Shown here piece by piece: positions 7,561-15,828 of a stretch of DNA of 64,000 bases. The position numbers were made by a program, and so were the translations under genes. The stretch comes from Thermoproteota archaeon (lineage in GTDB: Archaea; Korarchaeota; Korarchaeia; Korarchaeales; Korarchaeaceae). How positions within the stretch are numbered: position 1 is the first letter of the stretch; every line of letters begins with the position of its first letter. Under the pieces are notes generated by a model. It was not told where the DNA came from, did not search any database, and worked only from the letters and a program-made list of their open reading frames with translations. The stretch covers positions 1 through 64,000 of the forward strand of contig JAOZFN010000009.1 in assembly GCA_027492205.1 (NCBI GenBank), written 5' to 3'.

Positions 7561-8460
7561 TCACCCCCGCTCCGACCCGGTGACGGCCAGCGTCACCCCA
7601 GCCAAGAGGACCGCGCCGCCAATCACGACCCTTAGGGACGGGACCTCGCCCAGCACGACCCAGGCCAGGACCGTCGCTCCTATGGGCTCCATCAGGATCG
7701 CCAGCGAGACCACGTGCGCCTTGACGTACTTCAGGGCGTAGTTGTAGAGGGTGTGACCCACGCATGAGGGTCCCAGGGCCAGGGCCAGAAAGATCGCGTA
7801 CTCCCTGAACGGGTAGCCAGTTAGGGGGCTCCCTATCGAGAGCGCGCCGGCAGCCAGCGCGAGCCCAGAGACCCCGTAGACGGACGCCGCGTAAGACAGG
7901 GTGTCGAGGCTCCTCCTCAGCGCCCTGCCCGCCACCAAGTAGAGTGCCAGGGCCACCGCGCCCGCGAGGGCGAGGGTTGCTCCCAAGAGGTCGCGCTCGG
8001 TGAGGGTCCAGGCCTCGCCTACGATCGCGGCGGCGCCCAGCATTCCCAGAGCGATTCCGACGGCCTCTCGAAGGGTTATCCTGTCTCCAAGGAGGGCCCA
8101 CCCCAAGACGGCGGCAAACATCGGGGCAGAGTCGACCAGCACAACGCTCACCGCAACGGAGGTGTACTTGAGGGAGGTCACCCAAGTCGCGAAGTGAACG
8201 GCCAGGGCGATCCCCGAGGCCGCTAGGTGTGGGAGCAAACCCTCAACGACCTCTACAGATCTCAGTAGGGATGGGAGTGAGACGAGCGACATAATCGCGG
8301 CCGCTATCAGAAGTCTGTTGGCCGCTATCACCATGGCCGGCGCGTTGCTCAGCTTGATCAGGACGCTGGCGGAGGACACGGAGGAGACCCCTATCGCCAG
8401 CGCCAGCCTCGGGTCGAGCCCGCGTTGACCCCGCGCCACGGCCGAGCGCTCCCCCCTCAC
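7561..8460 (-). CDS. EamA/DMT-family permease
   Basis: The 299-residue protein is almost entirely hydrophobic, with ten predicted helices arranged as two five-helix EamA repeats (about 15-140 and 155-295). LGDRITLREAVGIALGMLGAA and LGEVPSLRVVIGGAVLLAGVTL mark the ends of the repeats. DMT transporters export amino acids, nucleobases or other small metabolites, and the substrate cannot be told. The gene is convergent with the DUF59 gene, with 13 bp between stops. Confidence 0.9.
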   Translation of the reverse strand: MRGERSAVARGQRGLDPRLALAIGVSSVSSASVLIKLSNAPAMVIAANRLLIAAAIMSLVSLPSLLRSVEVVEGLLPHLAASGIALAVHFATWVTSLKYTSVAVSVVLVDSAPMFAAVLGWALLGDRITLREAVGIALGMLGAAAIVGEAWTLTERDLLGATLALAGAVALALYLVAGRALRRSLDTLSYAASVYGVSGLALAAGALSIGSPLTGYPFREYAIFLALALGPSCVGHTLYNYALKYVKAHVVSLAILMEPIGATVLAWVVLGEVPSLRVVIGGAVLLAGVTLAVTGSERG

Positions 8461-8492
8461 GGTATTAAGGAGATCGGGAGCAGGCGACCAGA

Positions 8493-8975
8493 GTGGGTAC
8501 CTGGAGGGGGATCATCTGCCAGAGGGACTGTCCAGACGCGTGCGGCCTCCCGGTCAGGGTCGAGGGAAGCTCCAGAGGAATTCCCGATAAGGCTCCTCAC
8601 GAGTTCAGTTCCCCCGATACGAGCGCCCAGGACGAACTCGACTCGCTAGATGAGGTTCACGTGAGTCCTGAAGACGCGAGGAGCTTGGACTCACGGACGG
8701 GGCCCTGGACAGACCTCGAGTCCTCGGCGGGTGGGAGGGCCGTGGCTGGGGTTAGGGTTGTCGGGTCGCTTCTAGAGGCGGTGGCGTGGGTCAGGAGGTC
8801 AGGCAGGCTGACGAACGGGTTTGTTAACGATCTCGTCAGCCCCGAGAAGCAGGCCGTCGGGGGCGGCAACACGTTCAACTCTACCTACGTTAGGCTGAGG
8901 CCCCTCAGCGTGAGGCGAGGCTCGGACGGCACCTTTTTTGAGTGGAGAGCGGGAACTCAAACTGAGAGGCTGTCT
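8493..8975 (+). pseudogene. Internally deleted molybdopterin oxidoreductase remnant
   Basis: The first 24 codons from GTG 8493 encode GIICQRDCPDACGLPVRVEG, the typical N-terminal Fe-S segment of molybdopterin oxidoreductases. About 30 codons later the frame matches the far C-terminus of the same family: VHVSPEDARSL, then a short beta-rich stretch, then FVNDLVSPEK and VGGGNTFNSTYVRLRPL from the molybdopterin-dinucleotide-binding domain. About 500-600 residues of the middle are missing. The frame stays open and runs straight into the acetyltransferase gene, giving an apparent 458-residue fusion. I read this as an in-frame deletion scar rather than a working protein. Confidence 0.7.
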
Positions 8976-8978
8976 ATC

Positions 8979-9869
8979 ATGATCCTGCGGGAGGCAGATG
9001 AAGGCGACGTGGGCGACATCGTCGCCGTCTACACCTACGGAGAGCGAATAGACGACCGGCTGGAGAGGGTCCGGAGGTTCGGCTGGTGGGGAGACGAGGA
9101 GGCGCTCGCCTGGTACCTGAAGTCGCTGAAGAGGACCGGAGGTATCTCGATAGTCGCGGTGGAAGAGGAGAAGGTCGTTGGAGAGGCCGAGATAGCCCCC
9201 GACAGTGGCCCCAGTCTCGTCGGAGAGCACGCATTTCTGCTGAGCCTCTGGACGCACCCCAAGTACCGGGGGAAGGGGGTGGGGAAGGCCCTCCTGGACA
9301 GGTGCCTCGAGATAGCCAAGGAGTGGGGCTTCCGAGTGGTCGACACGATCCCGATACCGGGGAGCGAGAAGTTCTTCTCCGCCACGGGGTTCTCCAAGGT
9401 GGCCAGGCAGGTCGTCGCCGAGGCCAGCAGCAGGCCGACCCCTGGGTTGGCAGGGTTAGTCAGCTTGGGGCCGGGGGACTTCCCAGAGAACCTCTGTCTC
9501 CTTGCAGGACACGTGAGGCCTGGAAGGCTCAGCTGGGAACTCCTCTGGGGGCAGGCGGAGGTAGGTCTTGGGCTACCCTCCCCTAAGGCGTTCAGGCTCA
9601 GGGTGGGGTCGTGGAACTTCGCGCTTCTCCTCTACGCCATTCCTTCAAGGAATGGGCCAAAGGCGGCTGCCCTGCTGTGGGGGGAACCCCGAGTGGGAGT
9701 TGGCCAGGTTTTCGACGCCGTCGAGGTCAGCCTCAGAATTGCGTCTGAGGCGGGGTTCAAGAGGGTAAGGGCTCAGCTGTGGGAGAAGTTCCTGCCCTCC
9801 TTCTCGGCCGCTGGATTCGATGAGGTGAAGAAGGTGCCCTGGGTGCGGAAGCAGATCAGGCCCAGATGA
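8979..9869 (+). CDS. GNAT-family N-acetyltransferase
   Basis: With ATG 8979 (purine-rich TGAGAGG at 8963-8969) this is a 296-residue protein. The N-terminal half is a GNAT domain whose acetyl-CoA motif A is clear: LLSLWTHPKYRGKGVGKALL, containing the RGKGVG pyrophosphate loop. The C-terminal half (about 150-296) is a second, weaker alpha/beta unit that may be a degenerate GNAT copy, as in tandem-GNAT proteins. The substrate is unknown. The frame is open upstream into the molybdopterin remnant, so a longer translation product cannot be ruled out. Confidence 0.8.
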   Translation: MILREADEGDVGDIVAVYTYGERIDDRLERVRRFGWWGDEEALAWYLKSLKRTGGISIVAVEEEKVVGEAEIAPDSGPSLVGEHAFLLSLWTHPKYRGKGVGKALLDRCLEIAKEWGFRVVDTIPIPGSEKFFSATGFSKVARQVVAEASSRPTPGLAGLVSLGPGDFPENLCLLAGHVRPGRLSWELLWGQAEVGLGLPSPKAFRLRVGSWNFALLLYAIPSRNGPKAAALLWGEPRVGVGQVFDAVEVSLRIASEAGFKRVRAQLWEKFLPSFSAAGFDEVKKVPWVRKQIRPR

Positions 9870-9932
9870 CCGGTGGGGACCCTGTGAGATTAATTAACCC
9901 CCTCGTAGCCGCGCCTGCGGAGGAGTGAGGAA

Positions 9933-10964
9933 ATGGCTGGAGCTTCGTTTGGAGACGGGAAGTACGACGCCATCGTTGTTGGAGGCGGCATAGCGGGCCT
10001 CACGGCGGCCCTCTATCTGGCCAGGCAGAATCTGAGGACCTTGGTGGTCACGATGGACGTCGGCGGACAGCTGCTCTTGGCCACTGAGATTCAGAACTAC
10101 CCGGGATTCAAGTCGATCGACGGATTCAGCCTCTCCAAGAAGGTCGAGGAACAGGCCAAGCTATTTGGAGCCGAGTTCAAGTACGATGAGGTCGTGGAGA
10201 TCGTCAGAGACGGAGACCTCTTCGCAGTCAGGACCGTGACTGGAGGGGAGTATGAGGCAGACGCTCTAATCCTCGCGTTTGGGAAGAAGCCGAGGGAGCT
10301 GGGAGTTCCAGGGGAGGAGAAATTCAAGGGGAGAGGTGTGAGCTACTGCGCGACGTGCGACGCCCCCCTGTTCAAGGGAAAGAGGGTGGTTCTCGCGGGG
10401 GTCGGGCCGCACGGGATCGAGGCCGCCAGCATGCTCTCCGACCTAGTCAGCGAACTGTACTGGGTGTTCCCGGGGGACACTCCCGGGGGAGAGGAGGAGG
10501 TGCTCAAATCGGTGGCCTCGCGACCCAACGTGCGGGTGCTCGCCAAGTCCAAGATAGTGGAGATCCGGGGGGGTTCCAAGGTGGAGGCGGTCCTTGTGGA
10601 GACTCCGGACGGCAGGGTGGAGCTCGAGGTCGACGGGGTGTTCGTAGAGATGGGATACGTGCCCGAGACGGGCATGGTCCGCGGGCTGGTCGAGCTCAAT
10701 GAGAAGGGTGAGATCGTCGTGGACAAGCTCTGCAGGACGTCCGCCCAGGGGGTCTTCGCGGCCGGAGACGTGACGGACGTCCCGTACAAGCAGGCGATCA
10801 TTTCCGCGGGGATGGGCGCCACGGCCGCGCTCTCCGCCTACGGCTACCTGATGAGGAAGAGGGGGAAGGAGCTCAAGACCCTGTCCGACTGGAAGCACGT
10901 CGATGTGGGTGGAGAGAAGGAAGGGCCTGGAGGGGGAGGGCTCTTCTTTGCCCCCCCATCCTAA
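9933..10964 (+). CDS. Thioredoxin-reductase-like flavoprotein without canonical NADPH motifs
   Basis: The 343-residue protein has the FAD-binding VVGGGIAGLTAALYLARQ, the ATEIQNYPGF segment, the redox-active disulfide CATCD (Cys139, Cys142) and the C-terminal GVFAAGDVTD motif of low-molecular-weight thioredoxin reductases. The NADPH domain is unusual. GVGPHG (156-161) replaces GGGxxA, and WVFPGDTPGG stands where the 2'-phosphate-binding HRRxxxR should be. NADPH is therefore unlikely to be the donor, as known for some archaeal homologs. The gene has a TATA-like TTAATTAA (9890-9897) and a GGAGGAG site before ATG 9933. Confidence 0.88.
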   Translation: MAGASFGDGKYDAIVVGGGIAGLTAALYLARQNLRTLVVTMDVGGQLLLATEIQNYPGFKSIDGFSLSKKVEEQAKLFGAEFKYDEVVEIVRDGDLFAVRTVTGGEYEADALILAFGKKPRELGVPGEEKFKGRGVSYCATCDAPLFKGKRVVLAGVGPHGIEAASMLSDLVSELYWVFPGDTPGGEEEVLKSVASRPNVRVLAKSKIVEIRGGSKVEAVLVETPDGRVELEVDGVFVEMGYVPETGMVRGLVELNEKGEIVVDKLCRTSAQGVFAAGDVTDVPYKQAIISAGMGATAALSAYGYLMRKRGKELKTLSDWKHVDVGGEKEGPGGGGLFFAPPS

Positions 10965-10968
10965 ACAC

Positions 10969-11079
10969 TCACGCCGGCATCGGGTGAGTCCCCGCCACCT
11001 TGTCGCCCTGCCTGAGCGCGATGAGATCCTCCCAAACCGGCTTCGCGCTCACCGGCAGGGGTCGGTTCCATTCAATCAC
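10969..11079 (-). CDS. Possible small protein overlapping the thyX stop
   Basis: A short frame of 36 residues starts at GTG 11079 (or GTG 11085) and overlaps the last 8 bp of thyX, the arrangement of a translationally coupled gene. Its sequence begins VIEWNRPLPVSAKPVWEDLI and ends GTHPMPA, hydrophilic with three Trp/His-type residues. No family is recognised. It contains, antisense, the 20-base repeat shared with 7547-7566. It could be chance. Confidence 0.25.
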   Translation of the reverse strand: MIEWNRPLPVSAKPVWEDLIALRQGDKVAGTHPMPA

Positions 11080-11983
11080 CGACACTGGGTTCCAAGCCTG
11101 AGAGTCGCCGTATCATTTGTGCAACGAGTCTGATCTCCCTCTGAGCCTCGGGCGCCGCCCTGAGCCTGATGAAGTGGGTCCACGCAGAGTCCCTACCGCT
11201 AATCAGGATCCTAGTGGTGCACGCCTGTGGGAGGATGTACCTGGCGTCCTCCATCTCCACGCCAGCGTCAACAAGTCCGTAGTAGATTTTGAGGGATCTC
11301 TCGACTTCCCTCTCCATCCTCCTCCTCAGCTCGGCGTCGAGGTGGCCGGGTAGGTAGTACCCGGCGACCTGAGACACCCTCTGGCTCTGCTGAGTGAAGC
11401 TCAGCGCCCTGTGCCTGACCAGCTGGTGGCTGCAGACCCTGGATATCCCTTCCACCAAGAACGCGTGGAAGCCGTGCCTCGGATCTGGCCAGGGAGAAGA
11501 CAGGAGCATGTGGACCCAGATGTCCTCCACCTCCTCGCTCGACAGCTCGACCCAGAAACCGACCCCTGGGCCCCCTCCTTCTGAACTCAGTCCCAGGGCC
11601 CTGGAGAGAATTGGGAAGTGGAGGAGGATCCTCTTGGCCAACTCTCTGACCTCAGGGTCACCGCGCTCGATCATCTCGACGGCGACGCGGGGGTTCATGG
11701 ACAGAAGTCCCTCGTCCTCGGACAGCTCCACGAACTTCCAGTGAAAGAGCCTCGACTTAACCTCCTCCGGATCGTCCTCGATCCACACTCGGATGAGGCT
11801 GTGCTCGAACACGGAGAGGTGTCCCCAACCCAGGAGCTTTCTGAAGAGTAGCTCCATCCTCTTGGGCGTCGCCTCCCCGATCATGCCCTCCACGGGCTTG
11901 GAACTCCGGGACACCCTCGCGCCCAGATACAGGAGCCAGTCCCCTCCGGCGACCTCAACCCTTGAGACCCTCAACCTCACCAC
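11072..11983 (-). CDS. thyX: Flavin-dependent thymidylate synthase ThyX
   Basis: The 303-residue protein carries the ThyX signature RHRALSFTQQSQRVS (RHRxxSxxxxSxR), which binds dUMP and FAD, plus GHLSVFEH near residue 53. It makes dTMP from dUMP using methylene-tetrahydrofolate and reduced flavin. An acidic insertion at about 130-150 lengthens it beyond the usual 220-260 residues. The start overlaps the end of dcd by 29 bp, so dCTP deamination to the dUMP precursor and dUMP methylation are encoded as one unit. Confidence 0.95.
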   Translation of the reverse strand: MVRLRVSRVEVAGGDWLLYLGARVSRSSKPVEGMIGEATPKRMELLFRKLLGWGHLSVFEHSLIRVWIEDDPEEVKSRLFHWKFVELSEDEGLLSMNPRVAVEMIERGDPEVRELAKRILLHFPILSRALGLSSEGGGPGVGFWVELSSEEVEDIWVHMLLSSPWPDPRHGFHAFLVEGISRVCSHQLVRHRALSFTQQSQRVSQVAGYYLPGHLDAELRRRMEREVERSLKIYYGLVDAGVEMEDARYILPQACTTRILISGRDSAWTHFIRLRAAPEAQREIRLVAQMIRRLSGLEPSVGD

Positions 11984-12509
11984 CCAGGCTCTTGGGGAGG
12001 CTCACGCCCCTCTGCCCCTGATAGAAGCCGGAGTACGGCCTCGAGGACTTGCCGTCGAGCCTGAAGAAGACCACGTGAAGGAACCTGACCCCCCTGTAGA
12101 TCTTCACGGGGGATGGCCTGGTCCAGGCGACCTCTACGGTCAGCTGCCCCTCAAAGCCAGCGTCTACGAGAGTCGGGGCGGACAGGAACCCCCACCGGGC
12201 GAAGGTGCTCCTGAGACCGCAGAGCCCTGCCACGTCCTCCGGGAGCCTAACCCTCTCCTGAGTGACCAGGAGAAGGCTCGTGTCTCCGGGGACTATGAGT
12301 CCCTCATCTGGGATCTCTCTTATCACGAAGTGCTTCTCCGGATCGGCGCTCCTGAGGTCGATCACTTCGCCCCCGAAGGATGGAAACGCCACCTCCTCAC
12401 CGATTCTCAGGTCGACACCGTTTTCTCGAATAGTGTCTGGGTAGAGGGGATCTATCTCAAGTCTACCCGACTCTAACAGGCCTCTTATGGCCTTGTCGCT
12501 CAGTAGCAT
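11955..12509 (-). CDS. dcd: dCTP deaminase
   Basis: With ATG 12509 this is a 184-residue protein beginning MLLSDKAIRGLLESG, the usual Dcd N-terminus. It has the nucleotide-binding CGLRSTFARWG segment (RSTxAR) and the catalytic glutamate in LVDAGFEGQLTVEV. It deaminates dCTP to dUTP, feeding dTMP synthesis by the overlapping thyX. Some archaeal members also have dUTPase activity, which cannot be told here. A TATA-like ATTAAATC on the minus strand (about 12536-12543) supports this start over an in-frame start 20 codons upstream. Confidence 0.94.
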   Translation of the reverse strand: MLLSDKAIRGLLESGRLEIDPLYPDTIRENGVDLRIGEEVAFPSFGGEVIDLRSADPEKHFVIREIPDEGLIVPGDTSLLLVTQERVRLPEDVAGLCGLRSTFARWGFLSAPTLVDAGFEGQLTVEVAWTRPSPVKIYRGVRFLHVVFFRLDGKSSRPYSGFYQGQRGVSLPKSLGGEVEGLKG

Positions 12510-12586
12510 GTCTCCGCCCACCCTCGTGGGCCCAGGATTTAATGCCGCGTTGGCCGCCTGTCCAAGCACGTTCCCAGGCAGTCACC

Positions 12587-13009
12587 TCAGATTGCGTACT
12601 CCAGCGAGCCCGACCCCTGCTGGCCTCTCTGCTGCCTCGATATCACGGGTGCGGGGAGCGGCGGGGGGACGCCGATGGATCGGCTGGCCACCACGGCGTC
12701 GGCCATCGCGGATGAGAACACCGCCTGGACCACGGCGTCGGGGGGCTTACCAGAGCTGGACCTCTGAACGGCTTCCTTAACCTCCTTTTCGCTTCCCTGG
12801 ATCAGGACTATCCCTCTGATCGTTATCTGAGCCACCGCCGGATTGTAAGTTGCCGAGACGACGAACGATCCCTTTGCCTTTCCCTGGCCAGCTGGCTCAA
12901 GCTTGTGAACGGTCACGTTAAGCTGTATCTGAACAGGAGCAGGTAAAGGGGTCTCGACGTCCCAGAGACGCTCTGCGGAGATGCTTGTGGTCCTCACGCT
13001 CACCATCAT
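12587..13009 (-). CDS. Small beta-rich conserved-looking protein, possibly SecB-like
   Basis: This 140-residue protein has alternating beta-strand patterns (VQIQLNVTVHKLE, SFVVSATYNPAVAQITIRG), then a helix ending SSAMADAVVASRS and IGVPPPLPAPVIS, and a flexible Gln/Gly-rich tail. A strand-strand-strand-helix order ending in a Leu/Pro-rich segment is how SecB-fold proteins, including an archaeal SecB-like chaperone, are built. The match is structural pattern only, and I would not assign the function. A TATA-like element on the minus strand near 13040 precedes it. Confidence 0.55.
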   Translation of the reverse strand: MMVSVRTTSISAERLWDVETPLPAPVQIQLNVTVHKLEPAGQGKAKGSFVVSATYNPAVAQITIRGIVLIQGSEKEVKEAVQRSSSGKPPDAVVQAVFSSAMADAVVASRSIGVPPPLPAPVISRQQRGQQGSGSLEYAI

Positions 13010-13103
13010 GGCGGTACTTGCGCACTCCCTCGAGGCCTATTTTTAATGATCTTGTGGCCCTAGGGTCAGACGTGCACACTCTCCTGTCCAGGGAGGTCTA
13101 AGA

Positions 13104-13985
13104 TTGGGCGCCCTGATCGGCTTGATAGGGAGATACCCGCCCCCCGTTGTCGTAGAGCCCCAGACGCCTCTAGTAAACGTCCTAAGGGGGTTGAAGAACA
13201 GGGCGGTTAGGCACGCGCTCGTGCAGGAGGAGGGGCGGCTTGTCGGGATAATATCTGCCAGGGACATCCTCCGCGATATCGTCAGGGCCGAGGATAGAAC
13301 TCTCTCACAACTGAACGAGAGACTCGCAAGGGATGTGATGACCCGGGACGTCGTAACGGTCGGCTTCGAGGAGGGCTTCGCGAGGCTGGTGGAGAAGTTC
13401 CTTGAGCACGACTTCGGGACAATCCCCGTTGTCGGCGCCAAAGGCAAGGCTGTGGGCGTTGTATCAGAGCGCCACATCGTGGACGCGCTTTCCGGACACG
13501 TGACTTATGTTCGCGTCGGTGAGATAGCCAGCTCCCCGTTGATCACGGCTGACGCCGGATCCACGCTCTACGACGCGATCGCCAAGATGGTCGAGTTCAA
13601 CATACGGAGAGTTCCGTTCATCGGAGAGACCGGAAGCCTGACGGGGATCATCACGCTGAAGGATGTCGTCTCTCTCTTGGGATCTTGGAGGACGGTGGAG
13701 GCAATTGAGGTGGGGAGAGGGGGCGAGATCCTCGATACTCCGCTCGACCCAACGTGGAGGTGCTCTATCGCCTCGATCGACTCCAAGGTCGACGTCAGTG
13801 AGGCTCTCAAGAAGATGAGGTCGCTGGGGGTCGGAAGCCTGCTGGTGAGAGACGGTGACCAGATAGTGGGGATAGTGACGGAGAGGGACGTGGTCAGGAA
13901 ACTACCCAAGGTCATGGGCGCTGACGTCTTCGTCGACGCGGTCAGGCAGGAGATCTTCGTGGGTAGGATATCCAAGTACGGATGA
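13104..13985 (+). CDS. Protein with four CBS domains
   Basis: The 293-residue protein is made entirely of four CBS motifs (about 15-65, 75-130, 140-195 and 215-285), each ending in a phrase such as VGIISARDIL, VGVVSERHIV, TGIITLKDVV or VGIVTERDVV. Such two-Bateman-module proteins bind adenosine ligands (AMP, ATP, SAM) and act as sensors for partner enzymes. No catalytic domain is present. The start is TTG 13104, supported by GGGAGGT (13091-13097). The gene ends one base before the convergent AIR-synthase-like gene. Confidence 0.88.
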   Translation: MGALIGLIGRYPPPVVVEPQTPLVNVLRGLKNRAVRHALVQEEGRLVGIISARDILRDIVRAEDRTLSQLNERLARDVMTRDVVTVGFEEGFARLVEKFLEHDFGTIPVVGAKGKAVGVVSERHIVDALSGHVTYVRVGEIASSPLITADAGSTLYDAIAKMVEFNIRRVPFIGETGSLTGIITLKDVVSLLGSWRTVEAIEVGRGGEILDTPLDPTWRCSIASIDSKVDVSEALKKMRSLGVGSLLVRDGDQIVGIVTERDVVRKLPKVMGADVFVDAVRQEIFVGRISKYG

Positions 13986-13986
13986 T

Positions 13987-14982
13987 CTAACCCGAGAGGA
14001 CCCTCCAGAGTTCCTCAGAAACGGGTCTGTTGAGGTCAAGCTTCGATCCGTCTAACCTCTCCAAGACGCGGACGGAGGGATCAGAGACGAACTCTCCCAC
14101 TACTGCCGCGGCGATGCCGTTCGCCCTGAGCTCGCGGACGATCTCCTCGGCCGAGTCCACTGGGGCCGCTATGAGCAGGGAGCCCGAACTCACGAGTCGA
14201 AGGGGGTCAGCCCCCAGGGCCTCGCACACTACCTGGGTCTCCGGCCTGATCGGGATATCCTCCTCGCGGACAACGACCCCGACGCCGGACGCCATGGCGA
14301 CCTCCTGAATTCCGGCGGCTATTCCCCCCTCGGTGGGGTCGTGGAGCGCGTGCGCCCCTAAGTCGGCGGCGATCCTCGCGTCCCTGACAACGCTTATCTC
14401 TCGGATGAACTCCGCAGCCCTGTCTAAAACGCCCTCGTCGACCTTTTCGGCGAGCCTCTCCCTCAGGTCGGTCGCCAAGATGGCCGTCCCCTCGAGGGCA
14501 GCCGCCTTGGTTACTATGGCCAGATCGCCGGGCTTCGCTCCGGAACTCCTGATGAGCTTGTCGGGGCTCGTGAATCCTATGGCCGTCGTGACAATTATGT
14601 CTCGGTCGAGCCAGGGTGTAACCTCCGTGTGGCCGCCGACCACGCTCGCCCCGACCTCGTCGGCGGCGGACCTTATCTGATCGGCCAGCTCCTCGAGCCT
14701 CTCGAACGTAGTGCCGCCGCTGGCCAGGAGGGTCACGACGAGCCACCTCGGGTCGGCCCCCGAGGTGGCGACGTCGTTGCACGCCACGTGGACAGACAGC
14801 CATCCCGCGTTCCTACCGGCCCCGGTGATGGGGTCCGAGTGAACCACCACTGCGACCCCGTCGGCCAAGAGGGCCGCGTAGTCCTCGCCCAACCCTGGAC
14901 CCAGGAGGACGTCGTCCCTTGGCTCGTAGATTCTGCTCAGGAATTCCCCCAGCTGATCGGGTGGGAGCTTTCCAGCCAGCAC
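13987..14982 (-). CDS. AIR synthase-related (PurM/HypE-superfamily) protein
   Basis: The protein belongs to the PurM-like ATP-binding superfamily (HypE, ThiL, SelD, PurL). LLGPGLGEDYAALLADG is the N-terminal Asp-containing loop, VVHSDPITGAGRNAGWLSVH and SVHVACNDVATSGADPRW match HypE-like stand-alone archaeal members, and HDPTEGGIAAGIQEVA is the C-terminal domain signature. No other hydrogenase-maturation gene is nearby, so HypE activity is unlikely and the function is unknown. GTG 14982 (beginning VLAGKLPPDQLG) is preferred. The frame extends to 15075, but the extra 31 residues are Pro/Ser/Gly-rich and non-homologous. Confidence 0.8.
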   Translation of the reverse strand: MLAGKLPPDQLGEFLSRIYEPRDDVLLGPGLGEDYAALLADGVAVVVHSDPITGAGRNAGWLSVHVACNDVATSGADPRWLVVTLLASGGTTFERLEELADQIRSAADEVGASVVGGHTEVTPWLDRDIIVTTAIGFTSPDKLIRSSGAKPGDLAIVTKAAALEGTAILATDLRERLAEKVDEGVLDRAAEFIREISVVRDARIAADLGAHALHDPTEGGIAAGIQEVAMASGVGVVVREEDIPIRPETQVVCEALGADPLRLVSSGSLLIAAPVDSAEEIVRELRANGIAAAVVGEFVSDPSVRVLERLDGSKLDLNRPVSEELWRVLSG

Positions 14983-15078
14983 GGGCCGATCACTCGGACG
15001 CAGTGAAAAAAGTTGACTGAATGGGGGACCCGACCCGGACTCGGGCCGGGACCCCTTGGAGGGTGGCCCGTGCATCCG

Positions 15079-15096
15079 TAAAGCCCCGAGGCTTTA
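15079..15096. repeat. Perfect inverted repeat (7 bp arms, 4 bp loop)
   Basis: TAAAGCC-CCGA-GGCTTTA lies between the stop of the adenosine-specific kinase gene and the start of the AIR-synthase-like gene, both on the minus strand. It could be an operator for the downstream gene or a weak transcription terminator hairpin. No U-run follows it on the minus strand, which makes an operator a little more likely. Confidence 0.4.
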
Positions 15097-15157
15097 TGGA
15101 TTTCGATTAGAACCGTCGGCGGACCATTGACAACGTTTTGAAACGGTCATCCACGCG

Positions 15158-15661
15158 TCAAAGCTTGTAGCCGAACCTCCTCAGAAGCTCCTTGCGCTCC
15201 CTTACGTCCTCGTCGCCCTCGACGCCAAGCGGCGTGAGGCCGTCAACGACCCCAAGGAGCCCCCTCCCTTGGCTGGTCTCCGCCACTATGGCCTGAAGCG
15301 GGTTTGCCGTGGCGGCGAAGATGTTGGCGATCTCGCTCACGGTCTTCAGCCTGTTCAGGACGTTGATCGGCCACGCGTCGCGAATCAGGATGACGAGGGT
15401 GTGGCCCGCGGCGAGCCTCTTCGCCCTCTCGATGGCCTCCTTCTCCAGCTCGGGGTCGTTTCCGACGTGCCTGATCAGCCTCTTCCCCGACGACTCGCAG
15501 AAGGCTATCCCGAACTTTATCGAAGGACACGATTCGATCAGGGCCTCGTAGACATCCTCTACCGTCTTGATGAAGTGAGACTGAGCCACGATTATGTTGG
15601 TCCCCTCTGGAGGGGAGATGTCCACCACATGGATCTTCACGCCCTCACACATTCCATCCAC
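15158..15661 (-). CDS. Adenosine-specific kinase family (PF04008) protein
   Basis: The 167-residue protein matches the small archaeal/bacterial family named adenosine-specific kinase: [20 protein letters not shown] at about 20-40, then [35 protein letters not shown] and [10 protein letters not shown]. Structural work on an archaeal member gave the family its name, but physiological activity is not well established. ATG 15661 or ATG 15652 could be used. A TATA-like stretch on the minus strand near 15690 precedes the gene. Confidence 0.85.
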   Translation of the reverse strand: MDGMCEGVKIHVVDISPPEGTNIIVAQSHFIKTVEDVYEALIESCPSIKFGIAFCESSGKRLIRHVGNDPELEKEAIERAKRLAAGHTLVILIRDAWPINVLNRLKTVSEIANIFAATANPLQAIVAETSQGRGLLGVVDGLTPLGVEGDEDVRERKELLRRFGYKL

Positions 15662-15828
15662 CCCGCGCCGCTATCGTAACATCTGGGGAAAAATACGTAA
15701 AGTTGACGGCCCCTCGGGCACTACGAGCTAATGGCTTCTGTCGCCAGGCGAAGCTGCCAGGCGGATGAGCCCCGCATGTGTCGAAATACCTATCTATACC
15801 CGTCGAGGGGGGTGGTCCGGAGGGTGGC

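Noticed and set aside
13987-15075. HypE hydrogenase-maturation role for the AIR-synthase-like gene
   Set aside because: No other hyp or hydrogenase gene is nearby and the C-terminal cysteine motif of HypE is absent; kept as a family-level call.
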